Of a DNA stretch of 64,000 nucleotides, positions 34,001 to 42,600 are shown one piece after another (the stretch's first letter is position 1; the number at the start of each line of letters is the position of its first letter). The position numbers were made by a program, and so were the translations under genes. A model generated the notes under the pieces. It had not been told where the DNA came from and searched no databases. It saw only the letters and a list, made by a program, of their open reading frames with translations. Origin of the DNA: a virus; IMG/VR virus record IMGVR_UViG_3300028030_000007, positions 1 to 64,000 of that record; one strand, given 5' to 3'.

Positions 34001-36142
34001 TCAGTTGTTGATAGGGTTAATGCATCATTTGTTGGTGCAACTCAATCATCAACGATCCAATTGATGGCATTGTCCTCACTCATTCTTACATTAAACAATG
34101 TAAAGAGCGTATACAATGTGCATGAGGCTAGCGTAACATATCATAATGCACCCGGTGGAACAAACCCGGTAACAGCTGCAAATGCCACTGATTTAGCTAC
34201 ATCTATTACGCTAGTTAATGACATCAAGTCTATGTTTAATAATCATATAGTTGAAGCTGGCATTCACAAAACTGATGATTTGAACTCAATAACAACAGCT
34301 GATGCAACAGATCTTGGATCTGCTTGGCTGCTTGCCGCTGAAATAGTTGAATTATACAGTACACATATTGTATTAACAGTATATCATACTAATCCTGACA
34401 CTACTGATGTCGTGTCTGTCTTCCTTGGTCAGTACGTAGCAGAAATTGGTGTACATGCTCATGATAACATGCTGAAATTAACATCACTAACGGATTCTGT
34501 TGAATCACAAGTTTATATCGGTAGTGGCCTAGCCAATGATGTCCTTGGTTTAACACAGGGTACTTATAGTAGACATCAACCTACTGCTGATGATATTATT
34601 AATTACCTTGATCCTAGTTCAAATATCATTTATCCTAGGGTTATACTTGGAACGAATGGCAAGTACATCGAGATTAACTCACTGACAACAGGAACATCAT
34701 CGGCTCTCACCGTTAACTCTTTCGCTACATCAGCGTTCACCGATGAGTCCGGAATTGGATTCGTGCAAGGATCAACGAGTGATATTGGTGAAAACGCCAC
34801 AATGGCCTACAACGTCGGATCATCTGACGCGGCACATGGGTCATCTGGTGTTGGCATTCCCGACCAGACTTACAAAGATGCAAGAACCGGTCTTACGTTT
34901 ACCGTTCTCAAGCCTTCAACCGGTGATTACACGAACGGTGGATCATTTACACTGATAGTGTCAGACACCGCTACTACTGACGCGGCGATCCCCGTTAAGT
35001 CAATTGCTGGTGTTGAGATGACGGTATCTGACACCACTGATGTCGCGTTGAACTCAACGGCTATCGTTAAGACCTACAAGAAGAGTGGGTACGAGCCCGA
35101 CATAGGCGATATTTACTACATCTCCTATGATTATGAAAAGACTGACATGAGCCCGACTCTTGTTAATAGCACGAGCCAGATTCAATCTCAGTTCGGATCA
35201 TCAGACACTACGAATCAACTTTCGTTAGCTGGTTCAATTGCTATGGCTAATGGGGCCGAATTAGTGGCGTTGGTTCAGGTTCAAAAATCGACCGGTTCAG
35301 AATCCGCTCCTTCAACGGCGTTCATGGCAGCGATCGATGAACTTAACAAGCCGATCGATGGTTACAACAAGGTTGATGTGATCGTTCCTATGTCAACCGA
35401 CACGTCGGTTTACAGTTACTTGAGCCGAAATTGTTCTGTGATGTCATCGCCTAGAATGGCCAGTGAAAGAACCGGGATAATCGGCGTTGCAGCTGGAACC
35501 TCAGAATCAACAGTTAAGGCGCTTGCCAAGTCAATTAAGTCAGAGCTGATCACCCTGGTTTACCCGGACATGTTCATCGTAACCACTGTTGATTCCTATG
35601 GTAATCAAAGTGATAACCTAGTTGACGGAACTTACGCTGCTGTGGCAGTGGCTGGAATGTCCTGTAACCCACAGAATGACGTTGCCACACCGTGGACCAG
35701 GCAACGAATTTCTGGATTTAAGGGAATAGGAAGGTACATTGATCAGGTTACTGCTAATAGCATAGCGGCAACCGGAATTACTGTTATCGAGGATAGCAGT
35801 AGCGGAATGATCATAAGGCATGGTCTTACGACTGATGTAACTACTATTCTGACTAGAACTCCGACTGTTATCACGACGAAGCATTTCGTTCAGATTAAGC
35901 TGCGAGAAACCCTGGATCCTTACATAGGCTTGAAGCTTGATGGATCGCTTCTGTCATCCGTTGATCGCTCAGTTAGGGATTTGTTTGAATACCTGATGTC
36001 GTCAAAGATCGTTAACACTACTGAGACGATAAACGTCGGTATTGATGAATCGGACCCAACGATAATTATGGTTGAGGTGATATACTCACCTGTTCTTCCT
36101 GCTGAGTACATTGTTGCGACAATGCAGATTAAAACTAGGTAA
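31082..36142 (+). CDS. Tail sheath protein, unusually large
   Basis: Contractile tail sheath subunit, 1686 residues against roughly 500-700 in most myoviruses. The N-terminus GIGPYTTYAPPGVYTRTINE and the conserved C-terminal part (residues 1350-1686, with VIVPMSTDTSVYSYL, TVDSYGNQSDNLVDGTYAAV, GIGRYIDQVTANSIAATGIT and VEVIYSPVLPAEYIVATMQI) are typical of sheaths. Between them lie three copies of a 50-residue beta module and a flagellin-IN-like domain. Two further domain copies are each interrupted by His-rich helical repeats (about residues 720-855 and 1000-1130). Codons are optimised in the outer parts but less so in the inserted blocks. The tube gene follows 1 kb later. Confidence 0.9.
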   Translation: MGIGPYTTYAPPGVYTRTINEPTGGVSTGGVRIPAIIGTSVEYISQYNYEMIRGSSSVADTQVFNENVAYRWVTGGTDDNPKFGQQNGSLTKFRVANYPIVDGNGSGTVAINSSSISVTVNGEEVPVQSVNGSYGIVSLVAPTTTTDEVLVTYYFDRKDTQITDDVSDQVTSGVASLTSSKAESYEITSGTNENLYVKVDDTTDVTIPLTAGTRSAQQIVDDINLVSATTGLSATVHSDNNNENRVKLVATSNIEILSTTNNAAFALGFTSGQYSGRNLVFTVFNGPIVDGSDGGITTTDPTKVTVTINGSTVAASEVNGSTRAVTLPYAPASGSTVKITYYFNTFQDTFDYLPNSNILTINSVGIAPDNTDYTEGNDFVIVNDGDQSYIKWGTSALVFEGTTTGTKPFNTQETINLIDDRIYMEQCSDYTDPSTNTVSLVKFSLQSIPTTGNGRDTVLDSSTYNSVSNGRIGLTTDNPGLIKAYVGKDVIDAMSRSNVTIKSVDGSNGIIELVDAIPSGSKVFVTYWYNRISDDEYTLTCTTSGASGIGKYKITDKSGNTIYTTKFGSKSGMSKDVNWPSGVESTPDAFHSGGNPVNETVTVTFDNTIYPATHATITTDPGPFDIYSTKSIFGPILVDNATVAGANLGHGSVATYIGDLVDNPGSMSFTASDYLSITVDSIDIDPIALSSATSLANVAALIDTAISNDTQTHSDGSDIFAAGTVATLVTAVNELKANYNHHVSNEDNSGGHATPANDYHNNLGTAISTADATDWATAKALIDEIATAYELHRVDTPTLHAAADNTNKLDLTLTSDTPYDAVDKLNDIISKFNSHISNDSGVSGYHTNADTFNGVITTAVFSPNNLVDSITYGSQGFLVIKSNESSGSDYYVNVKINKPSGSGQSDASAKVGLDTTREANAYDWLAVDYPAFVYGTKTPSFNIQSLVSDSLSLGIDGLSFSVPLVTGSARSIRSVVDRVNASFVGATQSSTIQLMALSSLILTLNNVKSVYNVHEASVTYHNAPGGTNPVTAANATDLATSITLVNDIKSMFNNHIVEAGIHKTDDLNSITTADATDLGSAWLLAAEIVELYSTHIVLTVYHTNPDTTDVVSVFLGQYVAEIGVHAHDNMLKLTSLTDSVESQVYIGSGLANDVLGLTQGTYSRHQPTADDIINYLDPSSNIIYPRVILGTNGKYIEINSLTTGTSSALTVNSFATSAFTDESGIGFVQGSTSDIGENATMAYNVGSSDAAHGSSGVGIPDQTYKDARTGLTFTVLKPSTGDYTNGGSFTLIVSDTATTDAAIPVKSIAGVEMTVSDTTDVALNSTAIVKTYKKSGYEPDIGDIYYISYDYEKTDMSPTLVNSTSQIQSQFGSSDTTNQLSLAGSIAMANGAELVALVQVQKSTGSESAPSTAFMAAIDELNKPIDGYNKVDVIVPMSTDTSVYSYLSRNCSVMSSPRMASERTGIIGVAAGTSESTVKALAKSIKSELITLVYPDMFIVTTVDSYGNQSDNLVDGTYAAVAVAGMSCNPQNDVATPWTRQRISGFKGIGRYIDQVTANSIAATGITVIEDSSSGMIIRHGLTTDVTTILTRTPTVITTKHFVQIKLRETLDPYIGLKLDGSLLSSVDRSVRDLFEYLMSSKIVNTTETINVGIDESDPTIIMVEVIYSPVLPAEYIVATMQIKTR
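33235..34475 (+). repeat. Degenerate His-rich helical repeats inside the sheath
   Basis: Two blocks (about 33235-33640 and 34085-34475) encode repeats of the form LxxxIxxxYxxHxxxxxxxH. Visible units include ELKANYNHHVSN, IATAYELHRVDTPTLHAA, IISKFNSHISND, VKSVYNVHEASVTYHN, IKSMFNNHIVEAGIHKT and IVELYSTHIVLTVYHTN. The linker ADATD recurs three times. The repeats are conserved as protein, not DNA. His pairs could bind metal. Confidence 0.75.
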
Positions 36143-36155
36143 TAGAAAGTTAATC

Positions 36156-36194
36156 TACCCGGTTTAGTAGGAATTAAAACTACTAAACCGGGTA
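36156..36194 (+). terminator. Perfect 15-bp hairpin after the sheath gene
   Basis: TACCCGGTTTAGTAG (36156-36170) pairs exactly with CTACTAAACCGGGTA (36180-36194), with a 9-nt loop. It starts 14 bases after the sheath stop. No T-run follows, as with the hairpin after the capsid gene, so it probably stabilises the 3' end of an abundant message or terminates with a factor. Confidence 0.65.
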
Positions 36195-36228
36195 TGGTTA
36201 TAAAGGCTATAACATTTCAGGAAATAAG

Positions 36229-36891
36229 ATGAAAAGAAGAAATAAAAGAGTTTCATGCGGTGATTGGTACTCAGGTATGGGTCAGGGTCCTATGATGCCT
36301 CCCCGTGGTGGTAAAAGAGCCCCTGGTATGGGTCCTATGATGCCTATGCAAGAAGAGCAGGTTCCAGAATTTCAGCCCGATCCTGATTATAGCAAGATCA
36401 TGCAGCACGGACCGTTTGAGGCTGAGTCAAAGGGTGAATACGCTGAGGTCAATGGCGAGCCTGTTGTGAATGAATTGGAATACAAGGATTCATTCGGAAA
36501 TTACGAAGAGGGTCCTATGGTTCCTGAATTCCAGTCAATCGGTCCGGTTTCTCCCCTATCTGATAGACATGATTATGGATCCGACCCGATCGGTGACATG
36601 ATGGTCGTGGCTTCAAGGGCCGCTAGAAATTATAGAAGAATTGCTAGCGTGCTTTCAAAGCTCTATCAAATCCGCAAGTCAACTAAGGGCAATCGACGCA
36701 TGGCTTCCGATGTCAGTAACATGACGAAAAAGGTTGCTGGCCTTTTCTCCCTTATAGACACTGTTGATGACCTTGATCGTCCGTTGGATGAAATCGAACG
36801 CGCCGTTCATTCAATGTATGGAGATCAGTCAAAGAATTCGACTTTTTACCTCAAGAGAAGAGGTAAGGGTCATCTTGAAGACAAGGAATAA
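36229..36891 (+). CDS. Uncharacterised protein with Met/Pro/Gly-rich N-terminus
   Basis: A 220-residue protein between sheath and tube. The first 45 residues are Gly/Met/Pro-rich (MGQGPMMPPRGGKRAPGMGP). An acidic linker with repeats of GPM and VPEFQ follows. Residues 125-180 are a basic helical segment (VVASRAARNYRRIASVLSKL). Codon use is optimised, so it is probably abundant. It could be a virion protein processed by the prohead protease or a tail-associated factor; no family recognised. Confidence 0.58.
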   Translation: MKRRNKRVSCGDWYSGMGQGPMMPPRGGKRAPGMGPMMPMQEEQVPEFQPDPDYSKIMQHGPFEAESKGEYAEVNGEPVVNELEYKDSFGNYEEGPMVPEFQSIGPVSPLSDRHDYGSDPIGDMMVVASRAARNYRRIASVLSKLYQIRKSTKGNRRMASDVSNMTKKVAGLFSLIDTVDDLDRPLDEIERAVHSMYGDQSKNSTFYLKRRGKGHLEDKE

Positions 36892-36897
36892 ACTCTG

Positions 36898-37125
36898 ATG
36901 GACTTGAATGAATCAATAAAAAACCTTGATAAATTCAAGTTAAACCCTGGTTTGGCTCTTCACCATTATGACAAAGAGCCAAACTGGAGGCCAGAGTCTA
37001 TCCCCGCTCCTTTTGTTGACGATTACAAACCAACAAAGCTATCATATATTAATAGTGAGCCTTTTGTTGAATTTGAATACGAAGGAGACATATGGGCGCA
37101 AAAGTTGCCTAACGAACAGCTCTAA
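36898..37125 (+). CDS. Small uncharacterised protein upstream of tube
   Basis: A 75-residue acidic protein starting 6 bases after the preceding stop. It is Pro-rich and without obvious secondary structure (HHYDKEPNWRPESIPAPFVD). It probably shares the transcript of the tube gene 18 bases downstream. Unknown role. Confidence 0.55.
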   Translation: MDLNESIKNLDKFKLNPGLALHHYDKEPNWRPESIPAPFVDDYKPTKLSYINSEPFVEFEYEGDIWAQKLPNEQL

Positions 37126-37143
37126 AATGTAAAAGGGAACGAA

Positions 37144-37842
37144 ATGAGAACACAAGACAAATCCTACATCTACTACAAAGGCGCATCACCTAACACTAGG
37201 GTAGCACTTTCACAAAAAAACAAGATTTACTCAAAGCCTTATGGCAGTAGTAAAATCTTGCAGATAGGCGTAGTTTCTTCATTCAGTTATAATGAGTCAA
37301 GAAACATCAGCCCAGTGAGAGGTGTCGGATTTGGCGATCGTCTTCAGGATCTTGTCCCCTCAGTGACTGAGCCTGTTAACATTTCGATGAATCGAACCCT
37401 GCTTTACACTTCTTCCATCGCTCAGGAAGTTGGTTATAAGGGCGGCTCTGACGGTATTGTTCGTTCCCTTCGTCATCATAAATGGCCGTTTGACATAAGG
37501 TCTGAGCTTGTTTTCTCAGAGCTTGTTATGAACACTGACTACAATGACATGGACCCGTCATTCAAATCAAAGTCATTCGCTACGGACTCTGATCAGATGG
37601 CAGGGAACAACATCGGTGGTGGCGTGTTAGCCATCATAACTATGCTCCATACTTGTTGGTTCAGTTCCCTTAGCGTTAACTTCACGTCAGACAATAGCAC
37701 TGTTGCTGAAGACGCTAACGCTGTCGCTATGGATATCACCGATGGCGTGACATCAATCATTGAATACAACGATCTGCTCGAATCCGGTAATAACCCATTT
37801 AATGGGGATAAAGCTTACGCCGGTTGGTACAAGCAGTCATAA
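37144..37842 (+). CDS. Tail tube protein
   Basis: Inner tail tube subunit, 232 residues. The segment RGVGFGDRLQDLVPSVTEPV, then NISMNRTLLYTS, followed by a beta-rich C-terminal half fits the myovirus tube (T4 gp19-like) pattern of a small beta-barrel with a hairpin. It comes after the sheath and before chaperones and tape measure, the standard order. Codons are optimised and AGGGA precedes the start. A perfect hairpin follows the stop. Confidence 0.78.
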   Translation: MRTQDKSYIYYKGASPNTRVALSQKNKIYSKPYGSSKILQIGVVSSFSYNESRNISPVRGVGFGDRLQDLVPSVTEPVNISMNRTLLYTSSIAQEVGYKGGSDGIVRSLRHHKWPFDIRSELVFSELVMNTDYNDMDPSFKSKSFATDSDQMAGNNIGGGVLAIITMLHTCWFSSLSVNFTSDNSTVAEDANAVAMDITDGVTSIIEYNDLLESGNNPFNGDKAYAGWYKQS

Positions 37843-37853
37843 CATACCTCACT

Positions 37854-37881
37854 TCAATCATGTATAGTATCACATGATTGA
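37854..37881 (+). promoter_or_regulatory. Hairpin enclosing the start codon of the tail-chaperone gene
   Basis: TCAATCATGT (37854-37863) pairs exactly with ACATGATTGA (37872-37881) around an 8-nt loop. The start codon of the next gene (37874-37876) is inside the 3' arm, and no SD precedes it. A 5-codon ORF beginning at 37860 ends in TGA overlapping that start as ATGA, so a translating ribosome could open the stem and restart. Confidence 0.6.
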
Positions 37882-38572
37882 CATACAACTCCTCGAACAA
37901 CTCGACAAATCAATTTCAAACATAGGCACATCAGTCATTTGGAAACAAAAGATTGGTGACATAACCGTTTGGTTATCTCCTATATCGTTTGAAAATCAAC
38001 AAAAAATCACTAGCAGGATAAGTGAATCTGATAATACGATGGAAATCGTGTTTGATGTGAAACGTATAACACTATCTTACGCTATAGTCGGACTCAATGA
38101 TGTAGACTTAACGCCATACACCAACGAAGAGCCGAATTTCAAAATTTATAATAAGAAGATAAAAAAGGACGTTAACGTTCCTCTTCATACTTATATCTAT
38201 GAAAAGATAATGACCTGGTCGTCAGAGTATGTTGATAAAACATTTTCAGTATACTCAACTTTGTTGGATAGTTATAAGGATAAAATATCAACAGATGTTA
38301 AATTCGATGACGTAAAAGATCCACAGGATGAACTCAATGAGCTTGAGTTCAGAATCAACGAGCTTCGTTTGAAGTTAAACATGAAACCCATTAATTTCCA
38401 ATCATATAACGAGCAAGAACAAGAAGACGCCACGAAAAGCGATTTTGACCCGTTCAAGCCCGTAAATAGCAAAAAAGGCGAAGAGGCCGAGGAAGATACC
38501 ACGGAAGCCAAGAACGATACCATAGAAAAACCAAACCCCGATCAGCCGACTGAAAATATAAGATTCAAATAA
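37874..38572 (+). CDS. Tail-assembly chaperone candidate (first ORF)
   Basis: A 232-residue protein between tube and tape measure, the place of the chaperones that coat the tape measure during tail assembly. The N-terminal 145 residues look globular (ISNIGTSVIWKQKIGDITVW). The last 60 are an acidic Glu/Lys/Pro low-complexity tail ending NIRFK. The start codon lies in a hairpin arm with no SD, implying low or coupled translation. The frame continues after its UAA stop into the next ORF, so a longer fused product may be made at low frequency. The chaperone role is inferred from position and layout. Confidence 0.65.
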   Translation: MIDIQLLEQLDKSISNIGTSVIWKQKIGDITVWLSPISFENQQKITSRISESDNTMEIVFDVKRITLSYAIVGLNDVDLTPYTNEEPNFKIYNKKIKKDVNVPLHTYIYEKIMTWSSEYVDKTFSVYSTLLDSYKDKISTDVKFDDVKDPQDELNELEFRINELRLKLNMKPINFQSYNEQEQEDATKSDFDPFKPVNSKKGEEAEEDTTEAKNDTIEKPNPDQPTENIRFK

Positions 38573-38575
38573 AAG

Positions 38576-39565
38576 TTGGTCGATAAAAAAGACATAGTAA
38601 TAGATATACCCGATGATTCAACTGTTGTTGGTCAAGAGGTATGGGATGGAATCGAAGAGTATATAACTAACGGTTTTTTATACTCTAAGGGGATGATACT
38701 AGGGAAACCATTTGTAATTAAAAGTATCAATCATAATGAGATCAAAAATATAAATCTAAGGATACCGCTTAATTACGATATAGTTAAACGAAAAAATTTA
38801 CACCTTTCCATTTTGATATCATACGGGATATTTATGTATGATGGATATAATATGCTAATAAATAGAGAAGACAATATTTATAAATTAGTTCAAACAATAA
38901 ATAAACTTCCTGAAAAGTTAAAATATGAGATAGTTTTTGGTATAAACTCTCTTAACATGAAAGCGTCAAGACTCCATCCACTTGTTGAGTTTTACGTAAA
39001 AGAAAATAGGTCAAAATATCTTTGGTATATAGTAAAGAATAATGGATCAATAAATCAGGTTATCAATGGTATACAGGGGACTGATAATATAGGACTTAAT
39101 TATACACAAATGTCATGGATAGCCTTAAATGAAATAGATGATATAAAACAAATTAACGATGTTAACTGGGAACACTCAAAGTTTGTTGGATCATGTCTAG
39201 CCTCAGATGGCGTAAAACAAATAAACGAACAGGAAAGATCAAAAAGACAATTCGATGAACAAGAGTTTGATGACAAAAGAAACGCGGCAATAAATACGTA
39301 TATGAGAAGAAAAAATAATGACCAGTTCATGCCGGTCATTGAACTTCCTGACGGTAGAACGGCGGTCGTTGAAGGAAGATACAACGCCATGAGTTCAAAG
39401 GAACTCGCTGAACAAATGAGGATGGCTTTAGTCGGTGAAAAAGACTATCATGATATGATGATACAGAAGTATATAGAGCAAAAGAGAGCCGAACTAAATA
39501 AAAAGAAAAAGAAGTCAATGGCCAGTAGAATATTCAAATCTGCTATTGATAAAATAAAAAAGTAA
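38576..39565 (+). CDS. Tail-assembly chaperone candidate (second ORF, same frame)
   Basis: A 329-residue ORF starting at most at TTG 38576, one codon after the stop of the previous ORF and in the same frame. There is no SD, and the first ATG is about 40 residues in, after sequence that looks genuinely coding (DIVIDIPDDSTVVGQEVWDG). Readthrough of the UAA, or termination-reinitiation, is the likely way it is made. It would mirror the G/GT or E/E' chaperone pairs that use frameshifting. The C-terminus is helical, Glu/Lys-rich (KELAEQMRMALVGEKDYHDM) with a basic end. Confidence 0.62.
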   Translation: MVDKKDIVIDIPDDSTVVGQEVWDGIEEYITNGFLYSKGMILGKPFVIKSINHNEIKNINLRIPLNYDIVKRKNLHLSILISYGIFMYDGYNMLINREDNIYKLVQTINKLPEKLKYEIVFGINSLNMKASRLHPLVEFYVKENRSKYLWYIVKNNGSINQVINGIQGTDNIGLNYTQMSWIALNEIDDIKQINDVNWEHSKFVGSCLASDGVKQINEQERSKRQFDEQEFDDKRNAAINTYMRRKNNDQFMPVIELPDGRTAVVEGRYNAMSSKELAEQMRMALVGEKDYHDMMIQKYIEQKRAELNKKKKKSMASRIFKSAIDKIKK

Positions 39566-39616
39566 ATATTTATAACCTTGTGTATATAGGATCAATCTGT
39601 ACTGATGGGACTATAA

Positions 39617-42600
39617 ATGGCTGATAATACATCAAATATTACCGTAGGCGTTGGATTTAATGTCGATCAGACTCAATTCAATGATATAATAAAACAAGTA
39701 AATAGTATCGGCGATGCGATGAGTAGAGGGATGTCAGATTCCCTTTCTGAATCGAGTAAATTGTTAAGTGATTTGGCTAAAGTTAGTTCAACTATGGGTC
39801 AAGTCATGAATATGGCTAAAAATATAGAACACGCTAGCGCCGCGTTCGGAAGAAGACTCGATGAAACATCACGAAAGGAGCTTGAGGTAGCTAGAAAAAA
39901 GGCCAAAGAATATGAAAAAATGGCGAAAGAGCTTCGTGATGTAGCTGAAAAAAGTTCAAAAACGAGTGATCCATCTAGAAAAGCTGAGTATGGAAGACAG
40001 ATGGAACAGCTTATGAAAAGCTTGGATAAGCTCGGTAAAGACATGAGGTTGAATGACAAAACGTTAAAGAAATTAACAAAACAATATGATAAGATGTCTC
40101 GCAGATATGGAAATCTAAAAGACGTCGTTGATAACACATCAGTCAGTAAAACAATATCGGAATCATTTAAGAAACTTGATCTAGGTAATCTTAGCTCGAT
40201 GTCACCGGAAAAACTGGGCGGATTTATGAAATCCGCTGCTGAGGGTAGCGCGAAGAATATCATAAAGATGATGGGGAAGGGGAAAGTAAATAAGGTTGAA
40301 GCAGCAGGCGGTATTGAGACTACTGAGGGGGCTGCAGCAGCAGGAGAAATGAGTGGGGCAATAGAAGCATTAGGGACCGCTGTGGCTGGTTTATCGGCTG
40401 GTGTTGCTTTATTCGCGGTTTTTGTTAAGTTAGTAGCTGATGCATCTGAATCTATGACAAAGCTTAATAAGGCTTTAGTTGAGGGTCATGGATTTGCAAG
40501 AGATATGAATGGTACAGCTCAAGATTACTCAAAGAGTCTTGAAAACATAAGAAGCGCCACGATAGCTATTAACAGTGAGCTAGGCGCTACGTTCCAACAG
40601 CAAAGTGCGGACGTAATGAAGACTGTTAAGTCATACATGGATAAAACGTCTTCATCACTTCATGGCGTTTCTGACGCGATGGAAGAAATAGGAAGAGGGA
40701 AGGGGCAAGAGGCGTTAGAAAGAGGCATTAAATCATTTTATACAAAAGCCGCGTCGTATGGTATGGCTCTTGGGAAGTCTGCTCAAGATGTTGCGGCCAT
40801 GATGGGATCTTTCGAAACTTCAATGGGACTGTCGCACAAGTCAGTAGACAAACTCATGAAAAAAGTTGTCATTTTCGCTAGAGATGCGAGAATGCCGATG
40901 GAAAATTTTATGGACATATTTAAAAATGTCATACCATCAGTCGATCTTTATAGGAACCGACTCGATGAACTTACTGCTACGATCGTTAACCTATCAAGAA
41001 ACATGAGCCCTGATGCAGTAAAACAGTTCATGGACGCATTTGCCAATGGTTTTAAGGGACAATCGTTCATGGAACGTCTTCATACAGTGTTTACAGCTGG
41101 ACCTAAAAATGTTCAAAGTGCGTTAACTGAAGATGTAAAACTTAAAGCTCAACATATAAGTAATGACATAAAAGAATTAATAAAAGGAAAAAAAGGAGAT
41201 CAATTCGCAGTAGCACTAAAAAAAGCTATAGAAAGTGGTAATGCGAAAAGAACAAGGGATGTGATAGCACAGATACAAGATTCAACAAATGGTAAACTTA
41301 ATGGGGCGATGATAGAAAAAGCTACGAAAGCTACATATTATGCTAAAAATGTTGCATCTGGCAGTCCACTTAATATGGCCACAGCAATGAAAGATACCGG
41401 CATGTATGGTATGTATAAAATACTTGAGAAAAAAGCTGGTAACTTTGGTGTAAACATTGAAAACATAGCTGGTTTGAATGAACATGTTTTGGACAAACTT
41501 GGTATTAACAAACAAATGCAAGAAGCTCTTCAAAATTTCAGAAGATCCGTTCTTCAGTATAAGGAAAACATATCAACAGCAGGAACAACAGGAAGCAAAT
41601 CTCTCAACGAGATGATACTTAAGGTGATGAAAGATAGAGGGGCTAAAAATATTGATTTGAGTAAAGCTACCGTCGATGATATAACAAAAGCAACATCAAT
41701 GTCTCAACAAGACTTAACAGAAAGGCAGCAAAGAGCGGCGGCAGAGGCTAAAGATTTCTCAAGAGAACAAACAAATGCTTTAAACTCAATAATGGATATG
41801 ATCAAGAATCAAATCACATATATGTTGGAAAAAATGTATGGCGTACTTAATCAGATAGCTGAATGGGCCAAAGGTATATTCTCATGGTTTAGTAGTGATA
41901 AAAGTAAACAAGAAGAAATGAGAAATCAAAAAAAGTCACTGGATGACTATTTTGGTGGTATTAAGAATGCAGTCGGTGGTGATCAAAATGCAATTCGTAG
42001 AGCTGAATCTATAAAATCATCACTTACAGATGATATTAACTCTGGCATGAGTAAGGATGAAATTTTATTTAAGCATAGAGGGATAATTAAAAAGTCAATT
42101 GCATCTAAAAGTGATGAAGAATTATTGAAAGACTATAATAGACTTAGAAAAAGTAAGGGTGAAACATTATTAAAAAATACAAAAGAGATGAATAGAAAGG
42201 GTGCAATAAAAGAGTTAAATAAATCAATAGATAGTGGCAATGAAGATGTATTAGGTAAAGTATATAACGCTGGTGATTTGTTGAATATGTATATGTATGA
42301 TAAAAATGGTTTGACTCCTGATATGGCTGAAAAGTTAAAGGATAGAACAACATTTAAAAGACCTGGCGCTAAGAGTATCAAGGAACATGAAAAAGGTCCT
42401 GAAGGTTTAGGCAAAGGATCTGATAGGGATGATAGTGATTGGAGAGGAACAGGAACTGGACTGGATGAGATCACTAAGGCAAAAAGTGCTACAGGATCAG
42501 CGACAGTAACACAAAAAGAACTTAAGACACAAAGCGTTTCAGGTGGCGCGCTGAATGCCCAACCGGCAACTCAGTCAAGAGCGGAAGAAACCGGTAAAAA

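Noticed and set aside
37874-39565. Reassigned stop codon (alternative genetic code) as explanation for the in-frame UAA
   Set aside because: UAA, UAG and UGA all end other genes cleanly here, so the standard code is in use.
39799-40263. Minus-strand ORF of 154 codons inside the tape measure gene
   Set aside because: Ser/Leu/Phe-rich shadow of a Lys/Glu-rich coiled coil; no start signal.
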